Origin: Pseudomonas sp. JUb42
GTDB lineage: Bacteria > Pseudomonadota > Gammaproteobacteria > Pseudomonadales > Pseudomonadaceae
DNA: 64,000 nucleotides
Assembly (NCBI RefSeq): GCF_024807945.1
Contig: NZ_JANUFD010000006.1
Coordinates: 1-64,000 of the forward strand
Direction: 5' to 3'
Positions 60,658-64,000 of this stretch are shown piece after piece. Within the stretch, counting starts at the first letter, position 1. Each line of letters starts with the position of its first letter. Position numbers and translations under genes: made by a program. Under the pieces are notes generated by a model that did no database searches, had not been told where the DNA came from, and was given only the letters and a program-made list of their open reading frames with translations.

Positions 60658-62109
60658 ATGAATGTTCAACTGGTAATTGACAACATCAAACAAGATGCTG
60701 TCGGCGGCAAGACCTATAACCGCATCGATCCGCTCAGCTCACGCGTCATTGCAGTTGGCGCGGCCTGTTCCGTGGAAGACGCGGTGCGTGCCGCCGAGTC
60801 GTCTCAGCAGGCCTTCAAATCCTGGTCCAGGGTTGGCCCGACAGAGCGTCGTCGTCTTTTATCGGCAGCGGCAGACGTGCTGATGAGCAAGATGGAGCAG
60901 TTCTGCAGCGTTATGGCCGAGGAGATCGGCGCGTCGCAACTCTGGGCCCAGTTCAACGTCGGGGCCTCGGCCAACCTGCTGCGTGAAGCCGCAGCGCTGA
61001 CCACTCAGATCAAGGGTGAAACGATCCCGACCGACAAGCCCAAAACATTGTCGATGACACTGCGACAACCGATCGGCACGGTGTTGAGCATCGTGCCCTG
61101 GAACGGGCCGGTCATACTTGGTACCCGCGCGCTCGCCTATCCTCTGGCGTGTGGCAATACGGTCATTTTCAAAGGTTCCGAGAATAGCCCGCGCACCCAT
61201 CAACTTCTCGCCGAAGTCTTTCATGAGGCCGGTTTTCCACCTGGTGTGCTCAACTTCATTATCTCGGCGCCAGAGGATGCCGCTGCCGTTACCGATGCGT
61301 TGATTGCCCACGACACTGTTCGCCGGGTCAATTTCACCGGTTCTACCAAGGTCGGGCGGATGATCGCGCAGACCAGTGCCAAACACTTGAAGCGCTGCCT
61401 GCTGGAGTTGGGTGGCAAGGCGCCATTTGTGGTGCTGGACGATGCGGATATTGACGGCGCGGTCAATGCAGCGGTCTTCGGTGCTTTCCTCTATCAGGGG
61501 CAGATTTGCATGTCCACCGAACGCTTCGTCGTCGATGAAGCCGTGGCGGATGAGTTTGTGGCGAAGTTTGCCAAACGGGTGAGTGGCCTGGAAACGGGAG
61601 ATCCGTCGGCATCACCGTCGTGCGTCATCGGGCCGATGATTTCCCAGGGATCGCTGCAGCGCATCAACCAAATGCTCGACGATGCCGTCGGCAAAGGCGC
61701 ACAGATCGTGGCCGGCGGGATGGGCAGCAGCGCGCTGATGAGCGCCACGCTGGTCGACAAGGTGACGTCGTCTATGGAGATCTACGACGAAGAGACGTTC
61801 GGACCCGTAACGACCGTGGTTCGTGTCAATGGGGCGGAGCACGCGCTAAAGGTTGCCAATGACACCGCTTACGGTTTGTCTTCCGCGATTTTCAGTCGTG
61901 ATGTCAGCCGCGCCCTTGAGCTGGCCGGGCGACTGGATGCCGGTTGCGTGCACATCAATGGCGCAACGGTGCAGAACGAACCGCAAGCGCCTTACGGCGG
62001 TATGAAAAACAGCGGTTATGGCCGGTTCGATGGCAGTGCCGTGATCGATGAATTCACTGAAGTGAAATGGGTCACCGTAGAGCCATCTGATCAGCCGTAT
62101 CCGTTCTAA
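60658..62109 (+). CDS. nahF: Salicylaldehyde dehydrogenase
   Basis: The 483-residue enzyme equals NahF in length and matches its marks: GASQLWAQFNVGASANLLREAA-like N-terminal half (shown in part: GASQLWAQFNVGASANL), GETIPTDKPKTLSMTLRQP, SIVPWNGPVILGTRALAYPL, LLELGGKAPFVVLDDADID with the catalytic Glu, and catalytic Cys in FLYQGQICMSTER. The end VTVEPSDQPYPF mirrors NahF. It oxidises salicylaldehyde to salicylate with NAD. ATG 60658 with AAGGTG upstream is chosen over a GTG three codons earlier. Confidence 0.93.
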   Translation: MNVQLVIDNIKQDAVGGKTYNRIDPLSSRVIAVGAACSVEDAVRAAESSQQAFKSWSRVGPTERRRLLSAAADVLMSKMEQFCSVMAEEIGASQLWAQFNVGASANLLREAAALTTQIKGETIPTDKPKTLSMTLRQPIGTVLSIVPWNGPVILGTRALAYPLACGNTVIFKGSENSPRTHQLLAEVFHEAGFPPGVLNFIISAPEDAAAVTDALIAHDTVRRVNFTGSTKVGRMIAQTSAKHLKRCLLELGGKAPFVVLDDADIDGAVNAAVFGAFLYQGQICMSTERFVVDEAVADEFVAKFAKRVSGLETGDPSASPSCVIGPMISQGSLQRINQMLDDAVGKGAQIVAGGMGSSALMSATLVDKVTSSMEIYDEETFGPVTTVVRVNGAEHALKVANDTAYGLSSAIFSRDVSRALELAGRLDAGCVHINGATVQNEPQAPYGGMKNSGYGRFDGSAVIDEFTEVKWVTVEPSDQPYPF

Positions 62110-62125
62110 GGCATCAGATTGGAGA

Positions 62126-62162
62126 GCTACCGACGAAGCGTGCGGGCATGATCGTCGGTAGC
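62126..62162. terminator. Hairpin after nahF
   Basis: GCTACCGACGA and TCGTCGGTAGC pair perfectly (11 bp, loop 15) between the convergent nahF and LacI-type genes. A weak T-rich stretch follows on the plus strand. Confidence 0.65.
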
Positions 62163-62188
62163 CCCTTGATCTCTTTTGCATTTACCCG

Positions 62189-63214
62189 CTACAGCGTACT
62201 TCCTCTGACGACGATGTCATATCCGACATCGATTACCTTGCGTTCCTCCGAGGCACCATTACATCTGGCCATGATCAGTTGGGCAGCCTGCTGACCGATG
62301 AGATCGCCAGGGGTATGTACTGTCGTCAGCCCCGGGGACAGCTCTGCGGCAATTTCGTAGTCCCCGTATCCGACAACTGAGAGTCGCTCTGGAACATTCC
62401 ATCCTCTTCGCATGCATTCGAACATTACGCCTGCTGCAAGCACGTCGGTGAAGCAGAACACGCCTTCGAGCTGAGGTTCGATTTCAAGAAGTTTCTCCAG
62501 AGCGAGCTTGCCGCCCCCAAAGCCAGACCAGCCGGGTACTGTAGCCACCAGGTCTGTACGTAGTCCGGCGTTCGACAACGCCTGGAGAAAGCCGTCAAGG
62601 CGTTCCTGAAATCGCTTTTCACCCTGGGTTTCGTAACCGGCGACGCCAATTCTGGTCAGCCCTTTGTCGACAAGGATCTGCGTAGCTTCGCGTGCGGCAT
62701 CCTGGGTCGAGAAGCCGACCCCGATATCAATGAACGGGCCGGACAGATTCCATGTCTCGACGATCGGAATATCGCATTGCTGCAAGAGTTCGCGAGTCTG
62801 CTGGTCGCGATCAACCCCGGTCAGGACTATGCCATCCACACGTCGACCGATCAGTGCTCGTACCGCCTCGTACTCGCGCGCGACCGATTCCACTACGGTG
62901 ACGATCAGATGGTATCCGTGTTTTTCCAGTTCATGCTCAAGGCCCATGATCATGCCGGCAAAGTTGGAGTTTCGGATTGAAGGGGTAATGGCGGCAATAA
63001 TCTTGGTACGGCCGGAAGACAAATTCACTGCCAGCAGGTTGGGTACATAGTTCAGGGCCTGCGCGACCTCTAGTACCCGCTGCCTGGTGGTGGCTATGAC
63101 TTTCTCCGGATATTTGAACGTGTTGGAGACTGTCATCGGGGACACACCCGCTTCCCGGGCAACATCCCTGATGCCAATAGTCGGAGCTTTGGCCCGGGTA
63201 GGTTTTTTGATCAT
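62189..63214 (-). CDS. LacI-family transcription regulator
   Basis: From ATG 63214 the 341-residue protein has an N-terminal LacI helix-turn-helix with hinge (IRDVAREAGVSPMTVSNTFK, VAQALNYVPNLLAVNLSSGRT) and a periplasmic-binding-like effector domain (LLEIEPQLEGVFCFTDVLAAG, VVGYGDYEIAAELSPGLTTV). It resembles GntR/IdnR-type members in the GIRDVAREAGVSPMTVS start. Three TTGTACCGGTACAA-like operators lie upstream, between it and the DUF1028 gene, so it probably represses both. The ligand is unknown. Confidence 0.92.
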   Translation of the reverse strand: MIKKPTRAKAPTIGIRDVAREAGVSPMTVSNTFKYPEKVIATTRQRVLEVAQALNYVPNLLAVNLSSGRTKIIAAITPSIRNSNFAGMIMGLEHELEKHGYHLIVTVVESVAREYEAVRALIGRRVDGIVLTGVDRDQQTRELLQQCDIPIVETWNLSGPFIDIGVGFSTQDAAREATQILVDKGLTRIGVAGYETQGEKRFQERLDGFLQALSNAGLRTDLVATVPGWSGFGGGKLALEKLLEIEPQLEGVFCFTDVLAAGVMFECMRRGWNVPERLSVVGYGDYEIAAELSPGLTTVHTPGDLIGQQAAQLIMARCNGASEERKVIDVGYDIVVRGSTL

Positions 63215-63313
63215 ATGCCTCACTCAGTACCGTTACGCTGAAGGTTTTATTATGTTCCCGAGGCTGTCGATGCCGAGTAGCACCTAGCGGATCCGGGGTC
63301 TTGATTTGTGAGA

Positions 63314-63327
63314 TTTTACCGGTACAA
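63314..63327. promoter_or_regulatory. LacI-type operator 1
   Basis: TTTTACC-GGTACAA, one mismatch from a perfect palindrome, about 100 bases upstream of the LacI gene; likely the autoregulatory site. Confidence 0.75.
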
Positions 63328-63545
63328 AACTAATAATCAATGAGTGGTAAAGAAAAGACCTGGTCTTGGGGCAGCGCAGCGGGATGAGTGGATCAGGTAT
63401 TGAAATTGCAGCCTGTCATCCATTGATTGCAGCAGCATGCCGATGCGGTTGTCGCTGAATTGCCGACATGCGCCGGGATATTGTGTCGAATCGTGAGAGC
63501 CCTCGGGCGAAAAAAATGCAGTTGACGAACAAAATTTTTAAGCTA

Positions 63546-63559
63546 TTGTACCGGTACAA
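63546..63559. promoter_or_regulatory. LacI-type operator 2
   Basis: TTGTACC-GGTACAA is a perfect palindrome with the central CG step usual for LacI/GalR operators. It overlaps the -10 box of a promoter-like sequence. Confidence 0.82.
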
Positions 63560-63771
63560 CTCGCCTGATTGCTGGAGAAATGTCCTGCCGTGTCAGTGCG
63601 ACGTTGTGCGTTTGAAGGCTGATTTAATCAGCTTGGGGTGGCGCTTGTGTTTGATGTCCGCAGCAAGGGGAGAGCGAGTGTCGCGATGCGAGCTTGTGCA
63701 CTCAGTTATGGCTCACTGCACCGCGCCGCACCTGTTCAGACCGGCTTCGTAGTCGGTGTAAAACAATCGGT

Positions 63772-63789
63772 AATTGTACCGGTACAATT
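63772..63789. promoter_or_regulatory. LacI-type operator 3
   Basis: AATTGTACC-GGTACAATT is an 18-base perfect palindrome, 24 bases upstream of the DUF1028 start codon. Sites 2 and 3 are 228 bases apart, which would allow DNA looping. Confidence 0.85.
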
Positions 63790-63812
63790 GATTTTTGATG
63801 GAGAAGAAAGGA

Positions 63813-64000
63813 ATGACATTTTCGATAGCGGCTCGTGACCCAGCTACTGGCATGTTCGGCATTGCAATCGCTACCTCTGCCGTTGCAGTCGGTAATCGCT
63901 GCCCCTGGGTCAAAGCTGGTGTTGGCGCGGTAACCACGCAGCATCGCACCGACACAAGGTCCGGCCCGGTAGGCATCGATTTGCTGACCCTGGGGCTGTC
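63813..64000 (+). CDS. DUF1028-family protein, 5' part (cut by window end)
   Basis: Only the first 62 codons lie in the window. The opening TFSIAARDPATGMFGIAIATS followed by AVGNRCPWVKAGVGAVTTQH is the N-terminus of DUF1028 proteins, which have an Ntn-hydrolase-like fold and unknown function and often occur with peptide, amidase or RidA-type genes. ATG 63813 is favoured; an in-frame ATG five codons upstream is possible. It lies behind operators 2 and 3 and is probably the first gene of an operon repressed by the LacI protein. Confidence 0.85.
   Translation, partial: MTFSIAARDPATGMFGIAIATSAVAVGNRCPWVKAGVGAVTTQHRTDTRSGPVGIDLLTLGL

Larger units (their letters stand above)
63215..63812. other. 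Long divergent control region
   Basis: About 600 bases without a convincing gene, holding three LacI-type operators and a promoter-like TTGACG-N16-TATTGT (63513-63551) whose -10 box overlaps the middle operator. A start there would give a leader of some 250 bases before the DUF1028 gene. Short open frames in this stretch show no protein pattern. Confidence 0.5.

Overview
The window looks like accessory, catabolically rich chromosome of a Pseudomonas (fluorescens/putida-type). This is inferred from gene content and protein resemblance, for example a near-typical NahR/NahG/NahF set, an OprB porin, a FrmR-AdhC-Gfa formaldehyde module and tripartite EmrAB/NodT efflux. No rRNA, tRNA or CRISPR array was seen. 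About sixty protein genes are supported, with an unusually dense set of local regulators: six LysR, two GlxA/FtrA-type AraC, and one each of TetR, MarR/OhrR, ArsR, FrmR, LacI and sigma-54 activator.

1-15.2 kb is patchy and partly AT-rich. It opens with a decayed IS66 element, a GNAT gene broken by an amber codon and a remnant of an epimerase-like SDR. An AT-rich ATP-grasp + SDR pair follows, then small hydrolases, SDRs, two DJ-1/AraC regulators with shared upstream motifs, a MAPEG protein next to an OhrR-like sensor, a group with a tautomerase carrying the full cis-3-chloroacrylic acid dehalogenase residue set, and a chemoreceptor. 15.3-16.4 kb holds two small unrecognised genes and two similar promoter-plus-terminator units that may make short RNAs.

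16.4-22.3 kb is a TetR-NodT-HlyD-MFS-LysR drug efflux operon with two matching TetR-like operators. 22.5-24.8 kb is frmR-adhC-gfa, preceded by three operator repeats spaced exactly 23 bp apart.

25.2-38.5 kb appears to be one catabolic island: an LLM monooxygenase, two sugar-isomerase-like TIM barrels, a second LLM monooxygenase and ArsR on one strand; then a LysR regulator, an aromatic-acid type MFS carrier, an acyl-CoA dehydrogenase, and an operon of enoyl-CoA hydratase, 3-hydroxyacyl-CoA dehydrogenase, CoA-transferase and a dedicated ETF. I read it as uptake, CoA activation and beta-oxidation-like breakdown of an unknown aromatic or alicyclic acid, with flavin monooxygenases acting before or after. 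This is the best candidate for an undescribed pathway.

38.6-49.1 kb holds three LysR-controlled oxidative or detoxification modules: DoxX/esterase/LigB-dioxygenase/reductase; hydrolase and SDR; and tautomerase/ABM/nitroreductase/DHA2 exporter.

49.2-57.0 kb is a sigma-54 activator divergent from SDR, Baeyer-Villiger monooxygenase, semialdehyde dehydrogenase and OprB porin genes, with a clear -24/-12 promoter and inverted repeats: probably alcohol to ketone to ester or lactone chemistry. 57.1-62.1 kb is NahR-like regulator, salicylate hydroxylase, aryl-alcohol dehydrogenase and salicylaldehyde dehydrogenase, i.e. salicyl alcohol to catechol without ring-cleavage genes. 62.2-64 kb is a LacI regulator and the start of a DUF1028 gene, with three near-identical operators between them. 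Most convergent gene pairs are separated by a strong hairpin.
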